DNA of 64,000 nt from Ancylostoma caninum (GCA_037903475.1 JBAJFG010000529.1:248001-312000), one strand, 5' to 3'; shown: positions 26,946 to 38,600, numbered from the stretch's first letter. Notes: generated by a model not told the origin, from the sequence alone. Translations and numbers: made by a program.

Positions 26946-27479
26946 AAGAACTATAATAGCGCCGCTCACGATAAATTGTAATTTCTTCGCCAGAACATAG
27001 CATAAGGAAGCGTAATAACATGTAGCTATAATAGCAAAGCGGAACGACTAGGAGGGATAAGGAAGGAGCATAATACAGGAATATTTCGTTGGAAGAAAAA
27101 AAAACAGAAGAGAAAAGGTAAGGATATAAAGAAAAAGAGAAGAAAAGGGTAAAATCTGCAGGTGTAGAGGAAATAAGGGTGTCGGTATCTCCCCAAAGAG
27201 AGCAAACTGGGAGTAAAAAATGCAAGGTTATTGTACAGACGGATATGTGCAAATTTGCTGTCATAACCTGGAGGAAAACGCCGGCGGAAAAGAAAATTTC
27301 CTTTGGATCCTCAGAAAATTATGCAAATAACTCGGTTGGTTGCTCATTTTAGTGGCAATGGCGTTTTTTTTCCAGATCCCTAGTCACTTTTCTAGCCGAC
27401 CCTCTGCAAAAGGTCAACAGATAATTCGGACACACTATCTCCGAATCCTTATCTGCTCAGGACCAAACTGCGATGGCAA

Positions 27480-27800
27480 ATTGTAACAGATGACGTCACC
27501 ACGCCACTGAATTGAATAGGCGATATTCATGTAGCACAGCAAGAGTATTATGAACTTCTTCCGCGTCATGAGACAGCATGATGACGTCATCGCGAATTTC
27601 ACTTTTCAAATTTCGAAATTGGCCGCCTGCCAACGTGCGACCGGCGCGGGAATTTCGCAACGGCGCGCGTTTATCGATTGAAAACAGCGTGTGAGCCACT
27701 CGGCTGCTGTCTTCGCTTCGAAGTTTGGTGTGGTTTCATCACTCTGATTACTGGAAAACTCGCTTTATAAGGGCTTCCCGACATCGTAAAGGGTGAGTTC
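27480..27800 (+). promoter_or_regulatory. Promoter-like segment with two CREs and an E2F-like site
   Basis: Perfect TGACGTCA palindromes at 27491-27498 and 27582-27589, a GGCGCGGGAA box at 27643-27652, then a donor-like GGGTGAGTTC (GT at 27793) followed by 2.4 kb of T-rich DNA. This resembles a promoter with a short non-coding first exon and a long intron on +, but no coding exon could be assigned downstream. Confidence 0.35.
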
Positions 27801-28684
27801 TTGTTGATCTTCTTGTTTTAATCGTGTTTTCAAATACAAAAGAATTAATGACCTGCGCTTACGCATTTTTGAAAATAATTTCTTTTTTCTAATACTTATC
27901 TGCGATGACGGAATCGTTTGTTTATTCAGAATATTGAGTAAGTCCATTCTGAAGTTTCAAGTTAAATAGTTTTTAGTTTCGTTCCTGTCGAAATTCACCA
28001 CAAGTTACTTTTTCCCAGGATTTAAACGAATTTTCTGGTAGCTTTTCTTGCTCATTTTCCTCAGCTAGAGCTCATTCCCGAAAACTCTTTCTTTAACCTG
28101 TAAAGCTTTTTGGTTTCATTTTAATCAGTCTCGGGGCTTCCCATAAAGACTTCTTTTGGTTATATTTTTGATGATGAAATAGTCGAAAATACTTATAATT
28201 ATCCCACTACTTTTCTCTTCTCATTTTTCTCAAAGTCACTCATCTTCCTATGAAGAACGGTCTTTTCTCTTACTTTTCAAGTTGGCTTCTTTCAGGATCT
28301 ACCTCGTCCAATTCGACTCTGCTAAAAAATCAACGATTTTTAGAGGTTAGTTTAATTTTAGTTTATGCTATTCATTTTACATTCTACTTGAGCCTGCATT
28401 ACGATTTTCTAAACCATGCCATATTCTATTGAGTTACTTTCATTATACACCTCAAGTACAATCTCTCGAGGTCTATATTTTCGTTGCTTTCCTGTTCGCA
28501 GTTTTTCAAACACCCGCTCTTCCAATATTTTATTTTGCTCACTCGCTCATTCGCATTTTGAGATTGAAAAAAAAAGAAACTACGGCTACTCACCTTTTTG
28601 GGCCACTATTGTTCTGTGGCGGTTTCATCCTGCCCAGAGACCATGCGAAATCCCGTGGGTCCTGAAATGATGTGATTTTCATAC

Positions 28685-29040
28685 TACTCAGGAAACTTAA
28701 AGCCCGTGTTTTGCATGATATTGAAAGATGCAAATCCCGCGATTAAGACATGCAATCTTTATATCAATAATTCTATACCAACAATGGTCAAACCCATGCA
28801 AAACCCATGCGGAACCCATGCGTCTCCAAAAATCCGATGCAAATTCGATATATAACGCACGGAATACCCATCAAAACCCATGCACATCCACTGTGTGCAT
28901 GGGTTTTGCATGGGCTCATTATTACTGGTGTAGAACTATTGATTAAAAAGACCGTGTTTTGCGTAAGCACGCATGTCTTGTTCGTGGGATTTGCATCATT
29001 CATTCTCATGCAAAACACGGTTTTCAGGTCCCTTGAGTAT
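28685..29040. mobile_element. Foldback element, arms about 130-150 bp
   Basis: CCCGTGTTTTGCATGA at 28703 is repeated in reverse complement at 29003-29020; between them paired segments follow in mirror order (GATGCAAATCCC, AAGACATGC, TCAATAATTCTATACC / reverse of GGTGTAGAACTATTGA, and CCCATGCAAAACCCATGC / GCATGGGTTTTGCATGGG). Centre near 28858. The centre also holds direct copies of CCCATGC. No coding. Confidence 0.75.
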
Positions 29041-32000
29041 GTGCAAAATCGAAATGCTCTTCTCGATAGATAGTTTCCTCGATTTTTTTTTTCAAGCACA
29101 TCACATTTGTGGGATCTTATACGAATATGGTAGCAGGACTATATGGGTGTCTATACTTTTTTTTATGTTTTCCACTTTTCTTGCCTTAATTCAGGACACC
29201 TAGTCATGGAAGGACGTGTCATCCTCACATAATCTTAGAATTAAATTTATCGTTGATTCTTATATGAATAAGGTCATGATTTTAGTGGTGCACTTCGTCT
29301 TTTTTTTATTTCGCCATTTTTTTAAAATTAGTAGTACTCTTGTCAGAAAAAAATCCCAAACTCATATGAGTGGTTAATGCATGTTTGCAATACTGTAAAC
29401 TATAAACGCGTAAAAGGGTTGCAATCAACTTGCAAGAGCGTTGAATAGGTTGTACATGGATATTTTGTGCAAGTCCTTTTTCAAAGTTACATGCATTGTT
29501 TTGTGTTTGTAGCGAAAGAAAGTTCTGGGTTTCGCTTAAAATTATAGGAATTGTCCTCCTTCTTCATTAGTGAACAAATGAGTAAATTTACTCTTTTCTC
29601 ATAGCAGTCTATGTTAAACCATATTTCTCGAAGCATTTTTTGTGTTCTTCTTTCAATCTCTACTCTCTCTTCAAGCAAGCCATGGGTTAAATGTGGTTGC
29701 GGTACCCTTAATAGGTTGATACTTTTTTTTGAAGAGGCTTAAACAATTGCTTTTTTTCTGTGATTCGCAGTGCTCTGCTTCATGTTTCCTTCTCTTTTCC
29801 AGTACAATACATTTGTTTCCAACGCTTTTGTTCTTGGTTTCTATTAAGCCTTGCAAACAAGTCTCGAATCCATCTGTTTCCCATTTATTTTGTGCGTTTT
29901 CATACTTTCCCAAGTCAAAAACCATTTATTTAGGTGATTAGAAGATGGTTGCCTATATCCCTTTGTTTGTTTAAGATGTTTTCTTTTTTTCATAGTAGGT
30001 ATAAAGAAGTTCAGCTAAGCAAGGTTAAAGTGATGCCGCAGTCTACGAATTTTGAACCTCTCTCTCTAGCCGCCTCATTGGGTGATTGTCTCCCCTATAC
30101 TCTATTTTTCTTACTTTTTTTTGCTCAACCCTTTCTTGCCTCCTTATACTGTTTTTTGAATAAGTTCTTACCGTTCTTTGAATTAAGAAGTTTTGTAAGC
30201 GAGTGGATGGAGGAATGGGATATGTACGAGGATTGTTGGGAAATCTATTGCATGTGAGCTCGCCCGCCCTTCTCAGGGTTAAGCATCGCCGACACTAGTT
30301 TAGCTGGATCAGCTTGGGCAGCCTGAGTCACCCCCGAGCAATCTTATCAGCTGTACGTTGCTTTCCGTCCATGGCGCAAATGCTCCAAGTCTCAAGGCGA
30401 TTTTCGACTACAATGAAAGACGAAATGAGACGACTAAGGGGATTGGGTTGTTAGAGCCTGAGCTCTGTTTTTGGGTTACCGAGCTGGGTAAAATTTGGTC
30501 ATCTGCACAACCCATGTGATAATGTTGTGAGTCAAGTAAAACACTTTTAAATGACTATATACACGTGGCTAAGTGAGAGAATATTGTAGCAAACAAATTG
30601 CAACTTCTATGAGGTTCTAATGAATTTATTCGGGTTAGTTTTTCCTCTATGAGTTGCGAGAATTTCGTCCAATGGTGGAAGTGTTTGTCTTTGAAACTTG
30701 CTCACTTTTCTGATGCATCTCATTTTCTGTAGTTTTCTCTTCGATCTCTTAAAGGCCTTGATTCTTGCCTTACTGTAGAGCTGGAAGTGGTCTCTTGGTG
30801 TTCTTTTCTAAATTGACGTTATGCGCTCTAACACAAATCCACTCGAAAACCTTTGAGATTACGGGTTTGGCGGTCGGCGCTTTCATGTAGGCACAGGAAG
30901 GTGGTAAGAAAATCGTGCGGCGTCAGCCCTGTCGAGGTATTTCGGTCACACATCTATCAATGGGCATCATTTATCACAAGTCAGTTATGGAGGGCGAGGA
31001 ATAGTCGATTTCGACGGCGAAATACACCATCAGGAGGGGGCTGTGGTTGATCGGGGGGGGGGGGGGAAGGGGGAGCGGTGGAGAGGCAGTTTTCTTTGTT
31101 GATGTGGTTTTCTGAGCGAGGTGCCTTATTTTAATCATGTTTTAAGGTTTAGTAGAGCAATAAGTTAACACTGTGTGGAGATCCATTTGATTAAGCCAGC
31201 AGTGTTTTAGCAGGACTACCGCAGCAAAATAGATTCTTTTTTTTTTCAAGCTGTGTCGCTAAACTATCTCCAGAATACTTTTTTGAAAAGTAATTTTTGA
31301 ACTATTCCCCTCCTACACTATCATATTCTCCAATTCCTGGCTTCAATGCTGCGGAAGTCGCGACGACACGAAATCAAACGGTAAAGTGAGTTTGGTCGCT
31401 AGTAGCCGATCTTAAAGAATTCAGTGATACTAAACTTCGTTCTGGTAATGATAGCTGGGACAGACAGCTGTCACTTATTGCAAATGGTCATAAATTGTAG
31501 TGATAAGAAGGTCGAAGGATAACTGTTTTCTGGGAAAAATGGAGGAACATTCAATTTTTCCGATGAAGAGATAGCGGATAATGAAGTTTCTTTGGAACTT
31601 TAACTTTCATATGCAAGTATAATGCGAGCAAACTTGCATGCACTTGAAAGAAATATAACGCATGTCTAACGCACGCACGCACGCATGTAGTATAAATTGC
31701 CCGTGGAGATGTGCTAGTGCAGATTTGGCGCTGACGACGTGAAACTAATAAATAACAAATTTTCCTGAAATTTACACTTATCCGAAGCAAACAGAATTTG
31801 GTTTGAATGGAAATTCTTACCGGACGAGAACTGGCACCCGTTGTGACAAAAAAATTTGCCAAAAAATAACTTTCAAACTTGCTCGTATCCTATGAGTTTA
31901 AAAAGCGGTTGGGTCATGGCTTTGCCAAGAAGCGGGCGAGAACTGGTCCCAATGACAGAGGAAGTTATGTAGTTTGTATTATGTTTACGCCCCACCTGAT

Positions 32001-32190
32001 TTTTTTTCGAAGTTTTGGATCGGCAGCTATGAACTACGCATATCTTGGGCTCTTAGGGATTCATTATGTATAACTACTAAAAATTTTTTGTAGTATTCGA
32101 TGCTATGGGGACCAATTCTCGCACACTTAGAAAGATTAAGAGAAGGTGGACTGCAATCCTTATAATAGTCAGAGACCGAGAGAAAATGTT
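29041..32190. other. No gene recognised; strongly T-rich plus strand to about 30.2 kb
   Basis: From 27.8 to 30.2 kb the plus strand is T-rich with long pyrimidine runs, like a long intron or outron. A 107-codon frame (29934-30257, ending EWMEEWDMYEDCWEIYCM) is open but unrecognised. 30.3-32.2 kb is unremarkable. Confidence 0.35.
31053..31066. repeat. G14 homopolymer
   Basis: Fourteen consecutive G followed by AAGGGGG. Other homopolymers: C12 at 4430-4441 and G10 near 18319. Confidence 0.9.
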
Positions 32191-32200
32191 ATAGCACATA

Positions 32201-32460
32201 CAGTGGGCGTCAATGGCGGTGGCCCATCCGCAGCCTCGAGAAAGATGCCGCGCCGCGCGCGCCATAACCATGCCTGCTGCTGCTGTTATGCTATTTCTAG
32301 CAGCTTTTCTAGCCGTTTTAAAAATTTTCGACCAAATCGGGAAGAAATGGACTAGAAATAGCATTGCGGCAGCAGACGACAGTGATTCCAGTGCGCGCGG
32401 CGCGGTTGCGCGGCGTCCTACTTGAGGCCGTGGATGGGCCACCGTCATTGACGTCCACTG
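32201..32460. mobile_element. 260-bp MITE with TA flanks
   Basis: CAGTGGGCGTCAATGGCGG at the left and the matching CCGTCATTGACGTCCACTG at the right, each next to TA (32199-32200, 32461-32462), the target duplication of Tc1/mariner transposases. Inverted arms are about 65 bp with a GC-rich CCGCGCCGCGCGCGCC box. No coding capacity. Lies 330 bp upstream of the orphan gene at 32.8 kb. Confidence 0.78.
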
Positions 32461-32782
32461 TATACAAAGTTCTGCATTTTTTCTTTGGGAACAATGAGCA
32501 GAATTTCAACAAAAAAGGGGCTTAGCCGGGCCTATTTTTAGCATTTTAATTATTTTTCGAGATATCTGTGCGCTTAATTAGTCAAAATAGACGTAAAACA
32601 TAAACGAAAGTGAACGGACAAAGGTCATAACAAGGTAAATAAACTTTTTTATTAATTTTTTTGTTGTTGAAATGATTATGATCCTCCTCCCTCCCACCTT
32701 CAAAATGCTACGAATCGACTTCCATTTTGATGAGCTCACATATCTGCATCAGTTCTTTCTCTTGCTTACCAACTAGTGTTAA

Positions 32783-32792
32783 TTTGTTGCAG
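32783..32792 (+). promoter_or_regulatory. Splice acceptor directly before the ATG (probable trans-splice site)
   Basis: TTTGTTGCAG immediately precedes ATG at 32793. Comparable sites: ATTCCAG at 43741-43747 before the KIAA1143-like gene and TTATTGCAG at 47921-47929 before TIL gene 1. Confidence 0.6.
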
Positions 32793-33335
32793 ATGTCCGA
32801 TGCGATGGCCTTGAAAGCTCGACTGCTCAGCAATTTGTCAAAATTCCCAAACGTCGACGCTGTTGTCGTACTTGGCGACGTGTTCAACCTGTCCACACAC
32901 TGCCGAGTTTTCCACAAAGAGCCGAAGTCGCTATTCGCGCCCGAGGAACAACGGAAATTCCGCGATGACCTTAGCCGGGCACTGCCCAAATTCAACATTA
33001 GCCTCATAGAGCACCTGGGTCTTTTGGGCCTCGAAAGTGCGACAACGTTCCGGAGGACGCGATCTGGCTTAGAGTTCCTCAAGGACGACTTCATCGCCGG
33101 CGACAAGGAGCTGGAGCAGAAGTTCGACGAGCTGATGGACGGCGGAGGAGTGACGAAGATCGAAGTGAGCTTGGACGACTGGGAGGGCTCCAGAGCCGAG
33201 TGGGACACGGGAGACGACCCCGAGGACCTGCGGGGAGTCCCGGAGAGCCATGACTGGTGGACTGAGGCGGAGAGAGGCGACTCGTGGGGGAAGTTCGGTG
33301 CGCCAGTGGATCGGTCTGTATCTTCTACCAGCTAG
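32793..33335 (+). CDS. Orphan 180-residue acidic protein, intronless
   Basis: A single open frame of 181 codons starting right after an acceptor TTTGTTGCAG, the arrangement of a trans-spliced (or 5' UTR-spliced) nematode message. An in-frame ATG also exists at 32730, but using it would mean reading through the acceptor, so 32793 is preferred. I do not recognise the family. Visible features: no signal peptide; a probably folded N-terminal part (residues 1-95) with VDAVVVLGDVFNLS and an FAPEEQRKFRDDLSRALPKF helix; a charged middle (KDDFIAGDKELEQKFDEL); and a Trp- and Asp-rich C-terminal third with DDWEGSRAEWD and ESHDWWTEAE. The coding part is markedly richer in G+C than the flanks. AATAAA at 33605-33610. 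Low-complexity nearby sequence and the lack of introns would also fit a recent gene or a retrocopy. Existence of a real protein is likely; function is unknown. Confidence 0.65.
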   Translation: MSDAMALKARLLSNLSKFPNVDAVVVLGDVFNLSTHCRVFHKEPKSLFAPEEQRKFRDDLSRALPKFNISLIEHLGLLGLESATTFRRTRSGLEFLKDDFIAGDKELEQKFDELMDGGGVTKIEVSLDDWEGSRAEWDTGDDPEDLRGVPESHDWWTEAERGDSWGKFGAPVDRSVSSTS

Positions 33336-33604
33336 GCGTTACTTATGGTTTTCTATACTTGCCTATATGCCTTGTTGCTGTGTTTTGAAGCTGTTTTTTT
33401 TTTCGCTGCATTCCTGATTTTTTCATATGTAAGTATTATATTCCAAGAAGATCTTTAACTAATTCTTGTCTAAAAAATGGAAAAATTGCGAAGTGCCAAT
33501 AATCAGAGTTTTAAGCTTACTTAAAGGAAAATATTGTATAGAACTCGGTCAGATTTTTGTATATTTATATTTTGCACGGTTACTGTAATACCGGTTTAAA
33601 TATT

Positions 33605-33610
33605 AATAAA
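33605..33610 (+). terminator. AATAAA poly(A) signal, orphan gene at 32.8 kb
   Basis: TTAATAAATC, about 270 bp after the stop codon. Confidence 0.5.
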
Positions 33611-33619
33611 TCATTATGA

Positions 33620-34540
33620 AAAATTGATTCTTGATGAAAAATTTCAGTCGATTTACCGATAGGAAATATTTCTGAGGTTCTCAAATATCCGTTTTCCTCT
33701 TCTTCTGCTGCCTGCTCTGGAGTTCTGGATTTTGATCATTTTGTGGATAAAAAAGGCGAGACAATTCCTAGAAGCTCCATGTTCCAAGCTATCTGATCTT
33801 GGATCCATTTTCTTTTGGTAGAGAAAAATACTGGCAAGTAGTTCAAAAATCACTGAGAGGCTGCTATGCGAGTCAAATTCATCATTGATGATGGTGGTAA
33901 GCTTTTACCATGGGGTAACGGGAGTGCGGTGCTCTTACCCTGTGGCAGCAAAAACCATGCTGGAATACATGTGAGGCTACGGAAGCGGTATATAGGGCGA
34001 GGACAGGATAGGAAGTTGTTCGTTTTGAACAATGTAGCCCAAAAAGCCACTTTTGATTTTTGTGAAATATCGAAACATTTATAGGCAGAGGAATACTTAA
34101 CGGCTGTAGAAGAGATAGGCATCGATCACCGGACTACTGGAAGGCATTGCTGTTCAGGAATTTTGCGATACAGCGGAAATAGACGGAAAAAATGAGAATT
34201 TAGTGCGCTAAGTAGAATGTGTTGCATAGGTATTAACTCTCAATGGTAAGAATAGCGGAACAATGAAAAATGTGTCGCTAAATTTATTGTTATTTGTAAA
34301 ATTATTATAGATCTGAGGAGTTCCAGACAATTGGGTAATTTCGGACCTCCACTGTGGTTTCTTATAAAAGTTGGAATGCCTTTGAGTTTGTATTTTAGAA
34401 GTATTCTTTGTGATTTCGTTGTTGTGGACGGGTAATTTGTTGTTCTGTTGGAAATTTTCGGTAATCTTAGGCTAGGTATAGGGTAAAGTAATTCTGGGCC
34501 TTTGTCCATGAATACACTCAGCAAGGTTGCGACTTATCCG
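33620..34540. other. No gene recognised
   Basis: AT-rich spacer between two convergent orphan genes; contains a stray duplicate of the 3' end of the minus-strand gene at 34.44-34.49 kb. Confidence 0.5.
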
Positions 34541-34630
34541 CTCTTAAATTTTATTTATTTATTAATTTGTTGTTCTGTTGGGAATTTTTGGAAGTCCCTG
34601 GCTAGGTATAGGATAAATTGGATGAGTTCT
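34442..34630. repeat. Direct duplication at the 3' end of the minus-strand orphan gene
   Basis: TTGTTCTGTTGGAAATTTTC..GGCTAGGTATAGGGTAAA (34439-34488) is repeated as TTGTTCTGTTGGGAATTTTT..GGCTAGGTATAGGATAAA (34567-34616). The second copy spans the stop codon and 3' UTR of the gene at 34602, so the first is a stray duplicate of its end. Confidence 0.7.
34550..34559 (-). terminator. Overlapping AATAAA signals, minus-strand orphan gene
   Basis: AATAAATAAA on the minus strand, about 42 bp beyond the stop codon at 34602. Confidence 0.6.
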
Positions 34631-35515
34631 TAGGGTAAACGGGTATACCATATTGAAGCGACTCGTCCCAGTCAATAATAACAGCTGGTGTTGAAGGGAT
34701 GCTACCTTTGGCTGAGAGACCCGTCCACTCTGGGTGAGCAAGAGGCTTGAAATCTTTACGGGAAGCACTTTTAAAGGATCTCCCTCCCCTGGCTAGTTCT
34801 CTTCGCATTTGATTTAACGATATCCCTAGTGTCTTTACCCTGTGAGTGATCCGGATGATTTCTGTCTCCTATTTGGGAACGAGGTAAATCTGTGGATAGC
34901 ACTGGTTAGCCTAAAGCATTTTTACCAGAACCCATAGCTACTGTTGAAAATAGCACAAGTGAGAAATGCGTGTTTTAGATAAGATGGAGAGGGTCGTGGG
35001 GGGAAGAATAGGGATACTACAAGCAGGACGGATGGTTTTTTTTTGTCGCCACCTCAGTTAAAGTAGCTAGCCTTGTAATGCTTAGCAGAACACTAACGGT
35101 TTCAAGAGAAGAAATGCTGTACGTACCTGGTCTAAATCGTGTTCTTCTGTTCTTCTGAGTTCTGTGCTTCTTCTGGATCTTCCGGAGTTCTCTTGAGAAG
35201 ATGTGGTGGAGAATGCGTTAGCTGCCAGAAATGACGTTTAGGGCATCAGCTGGAGGCCAGAGACTTACTTGGTGCCAAAGAATCCTCAACAGTACTTTGC
35301 CGGCTGTACATCTGTCGTCCGATTGATTCCATCTTGTGACTAGTCGGTCGCGACGAACTCGTCCTCGTTGAGGTGTTTTTGCGCTTAGGTAAAACGACGA
35401 AACGGGCGGTGCGGATCAGGCCGGTGCTGCTGGCGCTGATCTCGATCTCGTCGGACAACTGTTATCCGTCCGGAAAAGGTGATGACGTCAGCGAGATGAG
35501 GTCGGCGGAGTCCAT
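34602..35515 (-). pseudogene. Orphan three-exon gene with one in-frame stop
   Basis: Minus-strand exons 35515-35269, 35221-35127 and 34868-34602. Donors are GTAAGT and GTACGT, acceptors TCTGGCAG and CAAATAG; frame is kept across both introns (phases 1 and 0). ATG at 35515 is followed by 17 sense codons (ending SSPFPDG), then a single TAA (35464-35462), then the same frame continues as QLSDEIEISASSTG for the whole remainder, about 202 codons in all. Composition: Ser/Thr/Arg-rich first half (TSTRTSSSRPTSHKM), a short helix ETEIIRITHRVKTLGISLNQ, then KPLAHPEWTGLSAKG and the C-terminus YPKNSSNLSYT. A TATA-like TATATAAG lies at 35691-35684 and overlapping AATAAA signals at 34559-34550, 42 bp after the stop. 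I do not recognise the family. The stop could be a true lesion or an error, or translation could start downstream (Met at MESIGRQM); an acceptor-like TAACAG just before TTG TCC is a weaker alternative. Confidence 0.6.
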
Positions 35516-35683
35516 CCGGAGAAGTGTTGTCTTAGCTGGAGCGGGTGGAGAATGCCTTGAAATTGGCACACACACACATACACACGCACCCGAGGTGATG
35601 TCGATCAATAGACTGGCGCTTTGCTTTGCGGTGGAATTACAGGGGACACACACATTGACGGTTGCAGACCTTTTCCGCCGTCA

Positions 35684-35691
35684 CTTATATA
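35684..35691 (-). promoter_or_regulatory. TATA-like box of the minus-strand orphan gene
   Basis: TATATAAG on the minus strand, about 170 bp upstream of the ATG at 35515. A TGACGTCA (35490-35483) lies inside the first exon. Confidence 0.45.
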
Positions 35692-35699
35692 GATAGCCT

Positions 35700-38600
35700 G
35701 CGTGGAGCGCCTCATCGCACTGTTGGGGGATCCGGGGATAGCGTGGATTCCCCGTTTGGGACCACTGCTATGATGTATCTCATTCGACTGCGTTTCACCT
35801 GCTCATCTCTAGGAGATGAGTCATTTTGTGGGACTTTTACCTCTTGGTACCTGGGTAGTGGTCCCTATGGTCCCTAGCTGCAATGTCGCCAGGACTTAGT
35901 TACAGAACAAGCCATCCAGAAGTTCTAGCTCCCAATAGTCCTCACCAGGAACCTCCCCACATCCTACGGATCCGTTTGACACCCATATTGACCCCATTCC
36001 ACCCAAGGTCCGCTCCCAATGACTCGGCCAAGGAAGGGAATGCTCACACAGCCCTTGATGACGAGCCAATATGTGTTTGTGTATGTATAATGGCGAGAAG
36101 TTGCGCGCAATGTCTGCACACTCCACGCCGGCCACACTGCCTCGCCTCGCCGCCGACTCACCCGCAACACTCCATGCTTCGCAGCGGTTTTTCAGCGTCT
36201 CTCCACCCGCGAACCGCGCTCCACCCCCCACCCGCTACAAGCCCCGCCCCTCCCCCGCCGGCCGGCCGGCCAGCGCTCGAAGTAGCATTTCTGGAATGCG
36301 CTGATGATGATCGATTTTTGGTACCCGATGAATGTCAGCCTGTTCGGTCATGGTCAGGCTGGGCTGTGTTGGCAAGCATGGTGCGAGGGGATGTCGACGA
36401 GGAGTAGCCGAAGTTGGCCAGTGGTTTTGGTTATTTTATTAGGTAACCAGTAGGATATTGTCAGTTTTGTTGGTGGTTAGTCGATAAGGCCTAAGATTTC
36501 GGGGCAAATTTTCTACGAGGTGGGCTCTGCCCAGGAAAATTTAGCGGGACACCCTCAGAGTCGGATCTTCCTTCATCACTAGATGGCGGTGATCATGAGC
36601 TCTAAGTTAACGTGTGGTAAACTCACATGTTGTCAGGCAAAGGACTGATAACAGGGTGAACTAGTTACCCTACCACTTTAACCCAGGGTAAATGTTAAAT
36701 GCAATGATGTATTCTTTTCCCGGAGTTACGTCTACCACGAGGAGATACTGGAGATGTGACGAGCAGATGTGGCTACGACATTCATACTTAAATTTCCAGT
36801 TGAATTCATCCCCAAAAATCCTAACGAATTGCTATTGGCCTGAATATCCAGGTGGACCGATAGTATCCTTCTGGTAAGTACAGGATAGCGAAGGTGAAAG
36901 GGTTTATTCAAATCCTTTAGGTCTCATGTTAGGTGTTTCATGACTGAGGGCATGGGATTTAGGTAGGACAGATTTGTTTCTAGAGCTCTAGGTGTTCTTA
37001 TTATTCCGTACGGAGGAACCGGGTGACATTGTGTTGTTTTAATATTATATGTGTTTTCTCCATGATTACGGATATCTTCGGTGTTGGTTCTGTACCAGTA
37101 TTTTGGATCGATACCTTTGCTATGCTACCTCATTCGAATCAACTAATCAGACGAGCTTACGTATAACAGTCGAGGTTTTCGGACCTGCAGCTCGTTTGGC
37201 TGATGATTTCGACTCTTCCTTTCCTCTTGGTAGCGAAATACCCTTTTCTGTCGTTTACTAAACGTACCGACAGTCCAGAGTTTGTCAACGAATCACAATT
37301 TCGTTTTTCTTTATACTTTTTCCTAATTTTTTCGTGTTTATTTGTGGCCAAGGAGTTGCCACGTATACAGTCTGTTAGGCCCCACATGCCTGATTTGTGA
37401 ATCTCTCATCCTTCTTTCCTGGTTATTTGTCACATGTTTCCAGCAGAATTGAAGGTCCAAATTGCGGCATGCCTAGACGTTCTGGTCAAGTAAGTGAGAT
37501 GATCGAGAGTTCCGTCTGCCTTAGGTTTAACCGCAGTGTCGGGTTACCCATTCTAGCTAATTTACCCTGTACTTGGCACTCATCAAAGATTTACTTGCAG
37601 ACCATGCGGTTCAGAGGAAGACAAACTTGAGATAGGTATACCTGTTAATGGACATGTACCTGAAATAAACACAACAGCAACGTTACCCACGCAAACCAGC
37701 CTGTGGTAAACATGTCAACTTAGAGGCTGCACAATGTTAAGAGGCAGAAAACGTGGAAGTTGGTTTGGTAACCCAGTTTTGCACCTTCACATGATCATGA
37801 AACCTAGCCTAGGGCTTGGATGCATTAATTGTCAGAGACTACCCATTCTTCCAATGATCCGGGCTGCATCCGGGTCAGATAGATGTTGTGCCGATATAAG
37901 ACTTTGAACCCCGTAGTTTGCCTCAAATAAGTTTCTTAATCTTTTGTTGGATACGTACGCGAGGAGCTCGTTGGCTTTGTACTGTTCCGGCCGTTACTGT
38001 ATTTCTTTGACCTTACCCATGGTGAACGGGTCAACATATGCTATTTTAATCTTTGTTCGGCACATAGACATGCCTATAATTACTTGACGTTGTCTTTACC
38101 CAGCTGCACCCCTGGTTGAACACATGCATGGGTATGAGGTTACCAATGTTGGCCCTGCTTCTCTGGGTGATCTTATGGTTAAGCTATCCATTGTAGGTGC
38201 TGTTTTTGTGAGGGCATGTACATTTGCAGAACATTCTTACCTTGTCAGTCTGCTAAGCATCTTCATTAAAGAATTCTTCCAGAACTTTCGACCATTTTAT
38301 CCTACGGATTTTCCGCCACACAATTTCACCACTTCTCCCCCGGCGTGATCACTGGGAATTTTCGCCTTATTTTCATGATTCTTCACACGTTTGTATGCTT
38401 CGATTGGCTGTTTTCTGCAGAATTGTCATTAGTTCCGTAACCTTATGCTTCCTTTATTTCGCAAGTCTCTCTGGAACAATGTCCGAGTTCTGTCTAAATT
38501 TTCAAGATTTTGAGGAAGCCTTGGACATCCTGAGTTGTAGCAATCTTTACTGTAGGACATCACCAACTCAGCTTCCAAGTAACATACTGTACTAATGTGT

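Noticed and set aside
32077..32448. 123-codon frame on -
   Set aside because: Overlaps the TA-flanked MITE; Ala/Arg-rich because of its GC-rich arms.
35883..36407. 174-codon frame on +
   Set aside because: Pro/His/Ser-rich low complexity over a GC-rich patch; no domain, no splice sites, and equally open frames on the other strand.
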